DNA of 47,803 nucleotides from Nemertoderma westbladi (GCA_032718475.1 JAUCBJ010000221.1:1-47803); one strand, 5' to 3'; positions 9,440 through 20,030 are shown, counted from the first letter of the stretch. The notes: generated from the letters alone by a model not told the origin. Program-made: numbers and translations.

Positions 9440-10333
9440 ATGGACACAAACGTCCGCTGTTCCTATTTCCACGAACAACCGGTGATGGAAATTTATTGTG
9501 CGTATTGCAGACTCAATAACTTGCACATTTTTGCGGTTTGCCCTCAATTTATGACTCAATGTCACCATTGTCAACTAAAGGGACACGCCAGTTTCGATTG
9601 CCCTTTTAATCACGATTTGGAAAGCGTAGATGAAATGATCACACTACGTTACATCAGAGCTTGGGAAGCGAACGCTGATTTACATTGTGATTCGCGCCAT
9701 CGCTATTATCCCGGACGCGCTTACGAAGGAGTTTATGCATTCCATCCTTATCTATTCGCTTCTGTCAAACAGAAATCACGCATATCGAGTTACGAACTAC
9801 TGAAGCGCGTCGGAGAATGTATTTCAACCAAGTTCGTACGTAAATTTCTCCGGAGTGTTAATCCTAGCGACCTTCATTCCTATAACTTAATCAATTACAT
9901 CCGTCAGGATCCGGACTATGGAGACTTATTTGTTAACTCACACCCAGAGTTACAGGAAGTATATCGGCGGCCTTACGAATACCGAGCCCTCGAACGCGAG
10001 TTGGAAAGAACCATTAAACCCCGGAGGTTTCTGACTGCCTATGGTCCACCCACGGCTCTCGTTCAGACCACTCATAAAGGACCCGTAAGAGCGGCTGTCT
10101 TAAAACGCGCTCTCAAAGCCGTTAGACCCCTCTCCCCCGACGTTGATGTCAATCAACCCGGTACTTCGACTGGCGGATACACCGACCATAATCTTATACC
10201 CTCTGATGCAATCATATTGCACCCTTCACCCAGGAGTTATAGCCCTCCTTGTAAAGTGGCTCGCCCCAAAGAGAAAAGGACTCTGGCTAGCTTTAAAAAA
10301 CTGCGTAAACGCCGTCCGCGCAAGAAAGACTAA
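9440..10333 (+). CDS. Novel zinc-knuckle protein with basic tail, 3' block of the LTR element (ORF B)
   Basis: This 297-aa frame carries two zinc knuckles: C20-x2-C23-x5-H29-x4-C34 and C41-x2-C44-x4-H49-x4-C54, the latter a perfect retroviral CCHC box with the usual Gly before His. The frame stays open upstream of ATG 9440 back to 9284 and includes another CX2CX4H cluster (CRLCASRDH, at about 9408), so the native protein probably begins earlier, perhaps with ORF A. The middle is rich in Tyr, Arg and His. The last ~25 residues are strongly basic (KKLRKRRPRKKD), fitting RNA/DNA binding or nuclear import. It sits where env or accessory genes lie in LTR elements but has no membrane segment. Function is unknown; a nucleic-acid-binding accessory is inferred. 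Confidence 0.75.
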   Translation: MDTNVRCSYFHEQPVMEIYCAYCRLNNLHIFAVCPQFMTQCHHCQLKGHASFDCPFNHDLESVDEMITLRYIRAWEANADLHCDSRHRYYPGRAYEGVYAFHPYLFASVKQKSRISSYELLKRVGECISTKFVRKFLRSVNPSDLHSYNLINYIRQDPDYGDLFVNSHPELQEVYRRPYEYRALERELERTIKPRRFLTAYGPPTALVQTTHKGPVRAAVLKRALKAVRPLSPDVDVNQPGTSTGGYTDHNLIPSDAIILHPSPRSYSPPCKVARPKEKRTLASFKKLRKRRPRKKD

Positions 10334-10411
10334 CTGTTTAGAGTATTTACGTATATTAGAAACTGTGATTTTGTATATTTTATAGACTCAAATCCCATTT
10401 TCTGGGAGCGG

Positions 10412-11664
10412 TGTAAAAGCTTCTGTGGGATATAACTGGCCCCTTTGCTTCGCAATCCAGTTTCCCCCCAGGCGCTGGAATACTCTAAAAGGCTCTCTAA
10501 CTATATATATATTCCCCTCGCCCGCAAGGTACCGTTATAGGTGTTTTAACGGACATAAAAGTCATTCTTCTATATACGTGCTTTGGCGGACATGGTAAGG
10601 CAAAAAACCCGCAATGCACCAAATACCTTTACACAGCTTAGCCGTGATGATTCAGATTACGACATCTAACAGCTGGTTGCTGACGTGGAAGCGGCCATTG
10701 GACACATGGTTCTTTGTTTAGCTTGAGCCAATCAGAGCGATTTTTTCTGTCGATGTGGAGATATTCGGCCGATCATACTAGGAGTGTTCAGTCTTACTGT
10801 TTTTTCTTGATACTGTTGTGTTGTTGCTATCTAGGCCAGGAACACCGGCTCTAGAGTCAATTCGTTTCAGACTTTAGAAGAAACATTAGTAGGCTTAAGA
10901 TTATAGAGCGTATAACTGTTATCGGCTCAATCTGCACATACATTGTCATATCATATCTTAACCTACCGTCTTAATGCTTTTTACTGTTGTCATATTTTGT
11001 ATTAGTTGGTTGAATATTATTTGGAGAACATCTATAAAGAACCCAAATTTCCCAATTTTCTTGATACACTACAGGTTAGAGAGACGGGTTATATATAGCG
11101 ATTGCGACTTATATTATTGTGGTTTGTAGTGAATTTAATGCTATTTGATAAGCACTACATGAGTCAGTTGCTGTTCTCTTTATATATGATAAAATTCATT
11201 GACGGTCGGCAAATTAGTGAGCAGTATTGTGTGTTACCGGTAGTGTGCATGATTGTGGCTGATAACTAAGCATTTCCTAAAGAATGCGCCTCATACGTGA
11301 ATCATAAGCCTTACCGACTTGCCGTTGTGATTAGTATAAGTCATATCTCTGTTTATCTAGATAGAGCGCCACGTCCTAAAGGAACTGTTAATATTTCCCG
11401 AAAGTGAATAATATTAGTCAGAAATTATTTATTAACGATCAATCGAATAATACAGTAAGCTTACACTGCAATAATAATCTAAGCCCTCAGAATCCAGTCT
11501 CCCGGGTATATCCAGCGGGTGAATGGACGCGCACTAGGCTGGCTTCTGCTAATGTTGTGTTTATTGGTATTAAATATTTGTCATCTTCTAAAGTCTATTT
11601 ATAAACCAAAAGACATATAAATTTTGGCAGGTTAAACTGCTAAAGGTCTTCAAAAGCGCGTACA
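10412..11664 (+). repeat. 3' LTR of the BEL/Pao-type element
   Basis: Same length (1253 bp) and ends as the 5' LTR, with no difference seen in the stretches compared. The preceding bases GGGAGCGG are a short, imperfect polypurine tract. TATTT (11665-11669) follows as the right target duplication. Confidence 0.95.
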
Positions 11665-12470
11665 TATTTCGTTAGATAAGCGAGTAGCTGGGAGTTTATT
11701 ATTTGTTCGAATATTTTACTGAGGACTGGGAGAAGTGATATTGGTCTATAGTTGTTAGAATCAGTTGGATCGTCAGCTTTGTATGAAGGAATAACTTTAG
11801 CTATTTGGAGCGAACACGGAAAAAATCCTAATTTAATTGACAGGTTAATTAGTTTACTGAGATATATAGATATAGGTTTAGCCGCAAGTAGGAGTAGCTT
11901 AGTTGGGAAAGAGTCGTTTGTCGCCGATTTAGGGTTAAGATGTAGTAGTAGATATTCAACTTCCACTGGACTAGTTTCGGCAAGAGAGAAAGAGTTAGGG
12001 CGCCTGTTGGAGTTAGAAATGAAGCGGAGCGGGGATCGACTAGATGTGGGGATGTCCCTACTTAGTTTAGAACCTACAGTAGCAAAGTGAGTATTAAGAA
12101 TATTTGCTATTTTGGTCGGGTCTCTAGTGGTTTGGAATGAATGTTCGGTGCGGGTTGTGATTTGTTTTGGAATGTTTCTTTTTCTAGATTTGTTTAATGC
12201 TGTATTGATTATCAACCACGTTTTACGAATATTTTTCGAATTGTTTTCAAATTGAGTGGAGTAGTATTGTTTTTCCGCTGCTTGCAACGTTGAAGTCAAT
12301 TTATTTCTGTAACATTTGAACTTGTTGGAATTTGTTTCTGTGGGATATTTTAAGTATTGACGATATAGTCTATTTTTAGTTAGGGTACTATTTATTAGAG
12401 CATCAGTTATCCAGGGTTTATTTGGTACCTTTCGTGGGGGGACAATTTTTTTGGTACGTGTTTGCTGCAA
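11665..12470 (-). pseudogene. LINE A ORF2, linker and start of reverse transcriptase
   Basis: On minus this continues ORF2 after the endonuclease and ends where the LTR element inserted. Readable parts are PNKPWITDAL, the linker SFPTKLLLLAAKPISIYL, and the RT motif NNYRPISLLPVLSKIFEQ, typical of CR1/L2/Jockey LINEs. The frame differs from that of the endonuclease part (12407-13699). The two overlap around a run of seven A (minus strand) near 12450, where a one-base indel would join them. The rest of the RT is at 1-296. Confidence 0.88.
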
Positions 12471-13699
12471 ATATTTTCCAAGTCCTTATAAAATAGATCA
12501 AATTTTTCTTTATCTGGAATATTGTTTGAGTTGAATGTCCAGGAATTCGGTGATTTAATTTCTTTAATAAAATTCTGTGAGTTAAATTTAGAAAAGTCAA
12601 ATACAGAGTAATTTTTTGGTTTATTAAAATAACAAGAATAATTTTGGAGTAGAGTAAATGTCGGTTGATGGTCAGATGTCCCGATTTTAACACGAAAAGT
12701 ACCAGATTTAGTAACTGAAGTTGTGATGTTCGTAATTATATGGTCTATACATGATTTGGTCCAAGGAGTTACGCGTGTAGGGTCATTTATTAATTGAATA
12801 AAGCCATATGAGTTGAGTAGGTTAATATATTCCATGGGATTATCTTTAGATGTATGTAGTGTGTTAATGTTAGTGTCTCCAGTTATAATGACGTCACAGT
12901 GCGAGTTAGCTAGATTAGATAAGGAAGAATCTAGTAGAGAGAGAAAGTGTTCACGTTGTATAGCTTGCGTACGGTATAGAGTTCCTATAATTAGAGGTTT
13001 AGATTTTTGTCGTTTTATTTCAATCCAGGAGCTTTCAAGATCGCTAATTGTTAGATCGTCCCTTTTTGATACCTCGAGAGATTCTTTGACGTATATAGCA
13101 GCCCCCCCTCTATTTAATTTGCCAGTTTTACGGTTACCTAAAAATGGATCTTTGTAGCCACTAATTTTTATACTGTTACCAGGTGAGTTGTCAGTTAGAA
13201 ATGTTTCAGAAAAGGTAAGTATGTCAAATTTGTTGTCAATTGTCAATAAAAAATCAGTTATAGCAGATAAATTGGCTGGTAAACTACGGCAGTTAAACTG
13301 AAACACAGAAAGCGAAGGATTATTGTCTGTAAATTTATTTTCGTTATTAAACATTTTCTCAGTGTAAGTACCTCCGTCTATATTTAGGTTTGTTAAATTA
13401 CTATCAGGGTCGAGATGAGAAAATGTTTGATTAAAAATATTAATTTGGGATGATACATTATAACCAGGAAATATGTCTAAATCATCTGTACTAACTGTGG
13501 AAAAAGGGAAAATTTGAGAATAACAGTATATACAATAAATGTCAGTTCGATTTCGCTCAGCAATGAATAGTTCAGTCGGAAGTAGGTATGAGCCACAGGG
13601 TAAGTGATATTGATCGGTGCATAGACTACAAGTTATTATACTATCAGTAGGATCGAATCTAGAATAGCAAAAATTACAGAAGTCGGGGGTGTGAAACAT
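12407..13699 (-). CDS. LINE A ORF2 N-terminal part: PHD-like finger and endonuclease
   Basis: This 430-aa frame starts at ATG 13699 and lies after ORF1. Residues ~8-55 form a PHD-like Cys/His finger (CNFC, CSLC, HLPCG). An apurinic-like endonuclease follows: QFNCRSL, SETFL, GGAAIYV, GDTNIN, a catalytic-type SCIDHI and SDHQP. It would nick target DNA to prime reverse transcription. The frame is lost at a poly-A run near 12450 and runs out shortly after, so the copy is damaged independently of the LTR insertion. Family: PHD-bearing CR1/L2-like non-LTR element. Confidence 0.88.
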   Translation of the reverse strand: MFHTPDFCNFCYSRFDPTDSIITCSLCTDQYHLPCGSYLLPTELFIAERNRTDIYCIYCYSQIFPFSTVSTDDLDIFPGYNVSSQINIFNQTFSHLDPDSNLTNLNIDGGTYTEKMFNNENKFTDNNPSLSVFQFNCRSLPANLSAITDFLLTIDNKFDILTFSETFLTDNSPGNSIKISGYKDPFLGNRKTGKLNRGGAAIYVKESLEVSKRDDLTISDLESSWIEIKRQKSKPLIIGTLYRTQAIQREHFLSLLDSSLSNLANSHCDVIITGDTNINTLHTSKDNPMEYINLLNSYGFIQLINDPTRVTPWTKSCIDHIITNITTSVTKSGTFRVKIGTSDHQPTFTLLQNYSCYFNKPKNYSVFDFSKFNSQNFIKEIKSPNSWTFNSNNIPDKEKFDLFYKDLENICSKHVPKKLSPHERYQINPG

Positions 13700-14053
13700 G
13701 GAGCAGTAGAACGCGGGGAAGGAGGAGGAAGGGGGGGGGGGGGGGGGGTTACAACAATATATCCTAGAGTTTACGTAGACAACAAAAAAGCACGCACTAA
13801 AAGTAACACAGAATGACCTACGTGAGGTACCGATAAATTATACCGCTACACTGCAGTAACATAAGGAAAAGCCTCTACTGAGCTTTATAATGTAGCATTA
13901 AAAACTAGTCCTAATTAACGAATATATAGTGGATATTGTTCTTGAGAATTATTACAGTTCTAAATTGGACTTATTCTGAGATGTAATTAGTATAAAATTA
14001 GAGTGACCCATCATGGCAGTAAACAACCATCAAGTATAGAGTGGCCTATTACT
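13700..14053. other. Spacer between LINE A ORF2 and ORF1, with an 18-G tract
   Basis: No gene seen. It holds a purine-rich lead-in and 18 consecutive G at 13731-13748 on plus, i.e. poly-C just upstream of the ORF2 start on the LINE's coding strand. Confidence 0.6.
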
Positions 14054-14851
14054 CTAGATATCAGTTTCGGGATCATCGATGATCGGGGTAAAACTTGAGA
14101 GCAATCGACGAACGGAAGTGTTTGGACCGTGGTCGCCGGGAGATCCGTGGACCGGGATGCCGACGTCGGAGGATTCGTTAACAGCTTCCTCATTAGGAGT
14201 AGCGGGAGGACTCCGCTTAAAAGTATCGAGATCGGAAAGGGTGTAGATGAGCGTTGGTTTGTCGGCGAGTTTATGTTTAACGAAGACACTCCCGTTCCTG
14301 GTGTAGGCCGAGTGGAGCGCCTTCGATTTTTTAAGGGATTTGGCCTCACGTAGGATTGCCGACCGTCGACTGGTTAAGTGCTCAGATGCGTAAACTCCAC
14401 GAGGAAGATCGCCTTTATGGGAGAGGATATAATTCCGCGACGAGTGGCGAGTAAATGGAATTATTATCGGTCGAGATGTAGGCTGGCTAGTCGTCTTAGT
14501 TGGTTTAGACTTTGGTTTGGGACCGAGGCGGTGTAGAAGGTCGACATCCTCCGCTACACCGAGGGATGTTAGTAGGGTTCTAACCGTTTGTTCATCTCGT
14601 TCGTTTGATGACTCAGGAAGGCCATGCAACAGTAGATTGTTACGATGCAGATATTGCAGTAGGTTGTCATTGTCATTGGTTAGTGTATCTACGTCGCGCC
14701 GCAGTAATGAGTTTTCTTTTTTCAGTATCTCGTTTTGAGATTGAACCTTTTGGAGTTCAGACTTGATATCTTTCAGGTCGTCACTCAACGATTGGAAGTG
14801 AGAATCTAATTTGGAGTTCAGCTTAGACATCGCGTCAGCAGATTTAGCCAT
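14054..14851 (-). CDS. LINE A ORF1, coiled-coil RNA-binding protein
   Basis: This 265-aa frame begins at ATG 14851 (MAKSADAMSKL); the frame extends further upstream without ATG. Residues ~8-65 form a heptad-rich coiled coil with QSQNEILKKENSLLRRD. An RRM-like segment starts at RNNLLLHGLPES and continues with a basic C-terminal domain, the layout of L1-type ORF1 proteins that coat LINE RNA as trimers. It lies upstream of ORF2 on the same strand. Intact in this copy. Confidence 0.85.
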   Translation of the reverse strand: MAKSADAMSKLNSKLDSHFQSLSDDLKDIKSELQKVQSQNEILKKENSLLRRDVDTLTNDNDNLLQYLHRNNLLLHGLPESSNERDEQTVRTLLTSLGVAEDVDLLHRLGPKPKSKPTKTTSQPTSRPIIIPFTRHSSRNYILSHKGDLPRGVYASEHLTSRRSAILREAKSLKKSKALHSAYTRNGSVFVKHKLADKPTLIYTLSDLDTFKRSPPATPNEEAVNESSDVGIPVHGSPGDHGPNTSVRRLLSSFTPIIDDPETDI

Positions 14852-15345
14852 TTGAGAGTAGAGTGTAAACGTAAATAGAGATCGAAATTTAAACTTATTT
14901 GGTTCGGGGGGCAATTGAAATACAGGATTGTTATAGGGCTAGGTAGTGCTGTACAGCTGTAGTGCAGTGTAGCAGGTAGGTACCGGTACTACTGGCTTAA
15001 GTACATGCTTCTTCACAAAACCTCCAACAACAATTGTTGTAAAAAGAAAAAGAAAAAAAGCAATTGGGCCAGTCCAGCAGCTTTGCTGCTTAGTGGTATT
15101 GAGATTGCTCTGCTCAAGCCAAATAAGAGCCGAGCACCAGTTAGGCTTGGGTAGCCCCGGTACAGACTGACTCTCTATTCAGTACCTACCGAACTAGTAT
15201 TGCCCCATTCCTGTAGTATTCACAGCAGTATTGTACCATGCTGTTTTGTACCTTCATTGCACTAATTATACAATAATTATATTCACCTTATCTGGTTGTT
15301 ACCCAATTAACCCCTTGTTAATGGGGTTTTAGCTTTGGGATTTTA
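14852..15345. other. LINE A 5' end and junction region
   Basis: No gene recognised. It presumably contains the LINE A 5' untranslated region up to about 14.95-15.0 kb and then unrelated AT-rich sequence, with AAAAAGAAAAAGAAAAAAAG near 15040, before LINE B. Confidence 0.4.
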
Positions 15346-16429
15346 GTGGACAGTCAAGGGGGTTTTCGGAAAGACTTTTGCACTTCTGATCACATATTTA
15401 CTTTTAGCACTTTAATAAATCACTTTCTTTATTCCGGTAATTATAACAGATTATTCTGCACATTCGTCGACTTTCAAAAAGCCTTCGATTTAGTTAACCG
15501 ATCAGCTCTCTGGCATAAACTTTTCAATCTTGGATTTTCTGGTCGAATTCTACAAGTTATTAAGAGTATGTATGCCGAAGTTAAATCTTGTGTCCGTTGG
15601 GGTGGAGTCTACAGTGAGAGTTTCCCTTGTCTAGTTGGTGTTAGACAGGGTGAGTCATTGTCCCCATTGCTTTTTTCTTTATTTATCAATGACCTTGAGC
15701 TGGAGTTGATCCGCGGAGGTGCTCCTGGGATTGATCTTGGGACTTCCCCCTGGAAGTAGTTTCTTCCTACTCTTTACCTTGGTATTGTATTCACCCCATC
15801 TGGTAGCTTCACTCTTGCCCAGCAATCTCTTGCAGACAAAGCCAATAAAGCGTATTTCACTCTCCTTAAGTATCTCAGACAGTACCCCAATTTATCATTT
15901 AAACTTAAGCTGCATCTGTTTAATTCTCTTATCCGTCCTATATTAATGTACTCCTGCGAAGTTTGAGGTTTTCATAATTTGGATGCTATTAATCGGATCG
16001 TTCTAAAATTTCTTAAATTTATACTCGGCGTCAAGACTTCGACACCCGATTTTATGGTGTATGGTGAAACTGGTTATTTTCCGCTCTCAATTTCCAGAAA
16101 ACTTAGTATTATTAAGTATTGGATTCGTATTTTGAATCTCCCTAACTACCGTCTCGTTAAGAAGGCCTATCTTCTCCAACTTCATGACTGGTTGGTTTTC
16201 AGTTCAGTTAACTGGGCCTCCAATGTTCGGGACCTTCTAGGATCCTTAGGCTTCCGGGAAATTTGGGACAACCAGTACGTAGCTACTATTAATAATAGTA
16301 CGTAGTACTATTCTTAGCAGAGCTCAGGACACGACTCCAAGATAATTATATCCAACAGTGGTGGTCACTAGTGAGTTCTTCTCCCATATCGCTGCTCTAC
16401 GTTAAGTATTTGTTCCAGGAGGAATCCTA
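15346..16429 (+). pseudogene. LINE B reverse transcriptase relic, 5' truncated
   Basis: Reading begins inside the RT at GGFRKDFCTSDHIF and continues through FVDFQKAFDLVNR and GVRQGESLSPLLFSLFINDLE. The conserved YADD box that should follow is absent: after GIDLGTSP the coding resumes in another frame at YLGIVFTPSGSFTLAQQ, so roughly 80 codons are deleted and the frame shifts. The post-RT region is readable in pieces to 16305 (LGVKTSTPDFMVYGE). No endonuclease is present, so the copy is 5' truncated. A solo LTR interrupts it at 16430; the C-terminus resumes at 17613. Confidence 0.87.
16425..16429. repeat. Target site duplication TCCTA of the solo LTR, left copy
   Basis: TCCTA precedes the solo LTR and recurs at 17608-17612 directly after it: a perfect 5-bp duplication, like TATTT around the full element. 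Confidence 0.9.
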
Positions 16430-17607
16430 TGTACGCGCTTTTGAAGACCTTTAGCAGTTTAACGTGCCAAAATTTATATGTCTTTTGGTTTATAAATAGA
16501 CTTTAGAAAATGACAAGTATTTAATACCAATAAACACAACATTAGCCGAAGCCAGCCTAGTGCGCGTCCATTCACCCGCTGGATATACCCGGGAGACTGG
16601 ATTCGGAGGGCTTAGATTGTTATTGCAGTGTAAGCTTACTGTATTATTCGATTGATCGTTAATAAATAATTTCTGACCAATATTATTCACTTTTGGGAAA
16701 TATTAACAGTTCCTTTAGGACGTGGCGCTCTATCTAGGTAAACAGAGATATGACTTATACTAAACACAACGGTAAGTCGGTAAGGCTTATGATTCACGTA
16801 TGAGGCGCATTCTTTAGGAAATGCTTAGTTATCAGTCACAATCATGCACACTACCGGTAACACACAATGCTGCACACTAATCTGCCGACCGTCAATGAAT
16901 TTTATCATATATAAAGAGAACAGCAATTGACTCATGTAGTGCCTATCAAATAGCATTAAACTCACTACAAACCACGATAATATAAGTCGCAATCGCTATA
17001 TGTAACCTGTCTCTCTAACCTGTAGTGTATCAAGAAAATTGGGAAATTTGGGTTCTTTATAGATGTTCTCCAAATAATATTCAACCAACTGATACAAATA
17101 ATAACAACAGTAAAAAGCATTAAGACGGTAGGTTAAGATATGATATGACAATGTATGTGCCGATTGAGTTGATAACAGTTATACGCTCTATAATCTAAGC
17201 CTACTAATGTTTCTTCTAAAGTCTGAAACGAATTGACTCTAGAGCCGGTGTTCTTGGCCTAGATAGAAACAACACAAGTATCACAAAAAACAGTAAGACT
17301 GAACACTCCTAGCACGATCTGCCAAATATCTCCACATCGACAGAAAAAATCGCTCTGATTGGCTGTTAAGCTAAACAAAGAACCATGTGTCCAATGGCCG
17401 TTTCCATGTCAGCAACCAGCTGTTAGATGTCGTAATCTGAATCATCAAGGCTAAGCTGTGCCAGGGTATTTGACGCATTGCGGGTTTTTTGCCTTACCAT
17501 GTCCGCCAAAGCACACATATAGAAGAATGACTTTTATGTCCGTTAAAACACCTATAACGGTACCTTGCGGGCGAGGGGGACTGATTATATCCGCAAAAGC
17601 TTTTACA
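16430..17607 (-). mobile_element. Solo LTR of the BEL/Pao-type family, minus orientation
   Basis: From TGTACGCGC to the end GCTTTTACA it is the reverse complement of the 1253-bp LTRs at 297-1549 and 10412-11664. It is 1178 bp, mainly because ~75 bp are missing near the LTR 5' end, and has scattered substitutions, so it is older. Perfect TCCTA duplications on both sides show insertion followed by LTR-LTR recombination. It splits LINE B. Confidence 0.95.
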
Positions 17608-17612
17608 TCCTA

Positions 17613-17963
17613 CCTGAATGTTCTACACAGGTACCCCAGACTCTGTCGGTCGCTTGCGAGATTCCGTACATCATCTCACTCCCTAATGATCGAGCAAGGT
17701 AGATGGAATAGCACACCCCGTAATGAACGTTATTGCCCTGTCTGTATGTTTGCGGTTATTGAGGATGAATATCACTTTTTGCTAAAATGCCCAGTCTATC
17801 AGGATCTCAGAGTAATTCATTTGTCTGCTCGTTACCACGGAAACTCCACATTAAATAAATATAAAGACTTAGTAGGCTCAAACTCTATTGAAAAAATCAA
17901 ATGTCTGGCAATTTTTTTGGCAAAGGCGTTCCAACGGCGCGATAAAATTTTACAACCACATTA
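17613..17963 (+). pseudogene. LINE B C-terminal region with Cys/His cluster
   Basis: This is the end of the LINE B protein after the solo LTR. It contains RYCPVC followed after 8 residues by EDEYHFLLKCPVYQDLR, the CCHC-type cluster that closes many LINE ORF2 proteins, and stops at TAG 17961-17963. An open frame starting at 17458 is partly inside the LTR and only its last two thirds are LINE-derived. About 250 bp of AT-rich sequence that follows is probably the 3' untranslated region. Confidence 0.85.
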
Positions 17964-18246
17964 GAACGCGGTTTCGGGCAACTTTTTCAGTTGTTTTATA
18001 TTTATGTTTTCATGTTCTATGTACATTACTTTATAAATTACAATACGTGCATATCTTTACCGTACTGCTGACACTGGTTTACCGGTCTTACATTCTTTAG
18101 TATTTTCTTCAGTTTGTTTACTTGTAAAATCTAACAATAATGGCTCCATTTGAGCATGTTGTAGTAATAAACAGAAATTGAAAATAGTTAATAAATATAT
18201 AGTATATCATATTCTTACCTGCCTACTTTATTATCCAGGCAGCTTA

Positions 18247-20030
18247 TCAGTCTCTTGGGCTTGCTCCGTGTACTGTACACATAGGATGTGGATTCGTTGA
18301 ATCTGCCAGTCTATGTTTGTTGGTTTCAGTTTCGGTGTCTGCTGGTGGGTTGTTTGATAAATAAGCAGGTTTCACTCGATCTATCGTGACTTTCGTTGGT
18401 CTGTTGTGAATGTCTATTATAGCTGTCTGATCTGTTATTGAAATGACTGGGTAGGCCACTGTAGCGGTGACAATGACTGCTTCTTTATTGCGTGTAGCCA
18501 AACGTGGGTGGACTTTGGCAAATCCTTGGAAACATTTGGGTATTTGCTAAAGTTGTTGCACTTCACAAACAGTTTGTCCAGAATGTTGATGAATATCTGT
18601 TTCAGAGTTGTCTTCTAGAAAGAACTGACCAGGCAGTTGAAGTTCAGCACCATACAGTAATTGTGCTGGTGAGTAGTTGTGAGTAGTTGTGAGTTCCTAT
18701 GGCAGATCTGAGTCCCAATAAGATTAATGGTAGGGATTGCGTCCAGGTTGACGAGCTGTATTTTGCACGTCTTTACCTGTTGATGAAATCTTTCAATCAA
18801 CCTATTACATGCAGGATGGTAAGCGTTTGTTAAACGGTGGTCGATGCCAAGTTTGTTTCATATGCATTTCCACAGTTTCGATGTGAATTGTGTCCACCTA
18901 TCTGTATTAAGTATTTTTGGTACACCGAATCGAATGATCCAGGTGCTAATAAATACGTCTGCGACTGATTCTGTTGCTATATCACAAAGTGGAATGGTTT
19001 CTACCCACCTTGTGTAGCAATCTATGGCAGTTAGTAGGTACCGATAAACTTGCGAGTGAGGTAGGTTTACAACCAAGTCTGTATGAACAGTATGACACCG
19101 GGATACTGTAGGAATTGTCCCTACTGGAGACTTTTGTGGGTGTAGTAATTTTCACTTTTTACATTGTAAACATTGTTTAGGCCATTCTTTCATTTGCTTA
19201 TTCATGGAAGGCCAGACGAAGTGTTCTGTAATTAATTTTAAAGTGTTATTTGGTGAAGGATGGGCTAAGTTGTGAATGTGTTGATACACTTTGAAACGCA
19301 TGGTTTCTGGTAAGTACGGTCTGGGTGGGGGTTTGGAGTTGTCAATATAATGAACGCGTTTTCGCAAGTGTACATTTTTGTCAGTGATAGTGTTGTGATG
19401 TTAAAGAAAGCTTGCAATGTTGAGTCTGATAGTTGAGCAGCAGCAAGTTCTTCTGTAATGCTTGTTGATATTGCAGAAGAGGTTGGGCGTAACAAGGCAT
19501 CTGCCATGACAATATCACATCCTGGGGTGTGTGAAAAAGTTCAGGAGAATTCAGATATATATGATAGCCATCGGGATTGTTGTGGGCTTTGGTTCTTCAT
19601 GTCTAAAAAATAAACTTGTATCTTGTGATCGGTGATGATTTGGATTTGTTGTCCAAGTAGCCAATTGTAATGTTTTAGTGCCAGATATATAGTCTACAAT
19701 AGTTCCCTTTCATAAGTGGATTTCTTTGTTTCTGTGGAACTCAGCTTTTTAGAGAAAAATCCAAGATGTTCTGATAGGCCATTAACAACTTGATGTAAAG
19801 CAGCGCCAACAGCTACATTGCATTGGAGGGATATGTTAATGTCAAAGATGCTCCATCTGGGGATCGGATACAATTATTACTGCTTGTTTAACAGCGTTTT
19901 TGAGTTCCTCAAATGCATATTCTGCTTCTTTCGTCCATTGTATGTTTTTGTCCATTTTCTTTTTGTTACTGCTGGAGCAATTTTCATTACTTCCGTTAAA
20001 GGCGCTCCTGTGTGCGAAAATGTCGGTATG
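18247..20030 (-). pseudogene. Gypsy (Ty3-type) pol relic: RNase H and integrase
   Basis: Read on minus from high to low coordinates: thumb (about 20030-19860), RNase H (VGAALHQVV, STYERELL, about 19805-19560), MADALLRP (19507), the integrase HHCC finger ending CLQCKK (about 19367-19150), the DDE core (DCYTRW, NTDRWTQF with the usual GTQF altered, 19076-18860), a region with IERFHQQVK (18800), and the C-terminal TIDRVKPAYL (18247-18501). Several stops and frameshifts make it inactive. It belongs with the RT part at 22340-23040, separated by an inserted block. Confidence 0.88.
19803..20030. repeat. Duplicated Gypsy segment, left copy
   Basis: About 230 bp, including AACAGCTACATTGCATTGG, matches 22342-22575 in the same orientation. 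The copies differ by small indels (TCTGGGG against TCTTCTGGGG) and substitutions. Confidence 0.9.

Larger units (their letters stand above)
297..11664 (+). mobile_element. Complete 11.4-kb BEL/Pao-type LTR retrotransposon, lacking RT and integrase
   Basis: The element has two equal 1253-bp LTRs (297-1549 and 10412-11664), inverted ends TGTA/TACA and a 5-bp target duplication. Between them, all on plus, lie a 2.3-kb repeat-filled leader, a Gag-protease ORF (3858-7256), a 1.6-kb noncoding stretch with a duplicated stem-loop region, and a second coding block (8885-10333) with zinc knuckles. The Gag-PR protein carries BEL/Pao hallmarks. No YxDD reverse transcriptase box, HHCC finger or DDE integrase core is present, so it should be non-autonomous. 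The LTRs showed no mismatch where I compared them, so insertion was recent and was probably catalysed by a related autonomous element. It sits inside LINE A ORF2. Confidence 0.92.

Noticed and set aside
8885-10333. Envelope gene in the 3' part of the LTR element
   Set aside because: No signal peptide, no transmembrane segment, no Cys pattern of an envelope; zinc knuckles and a basic tail instead.
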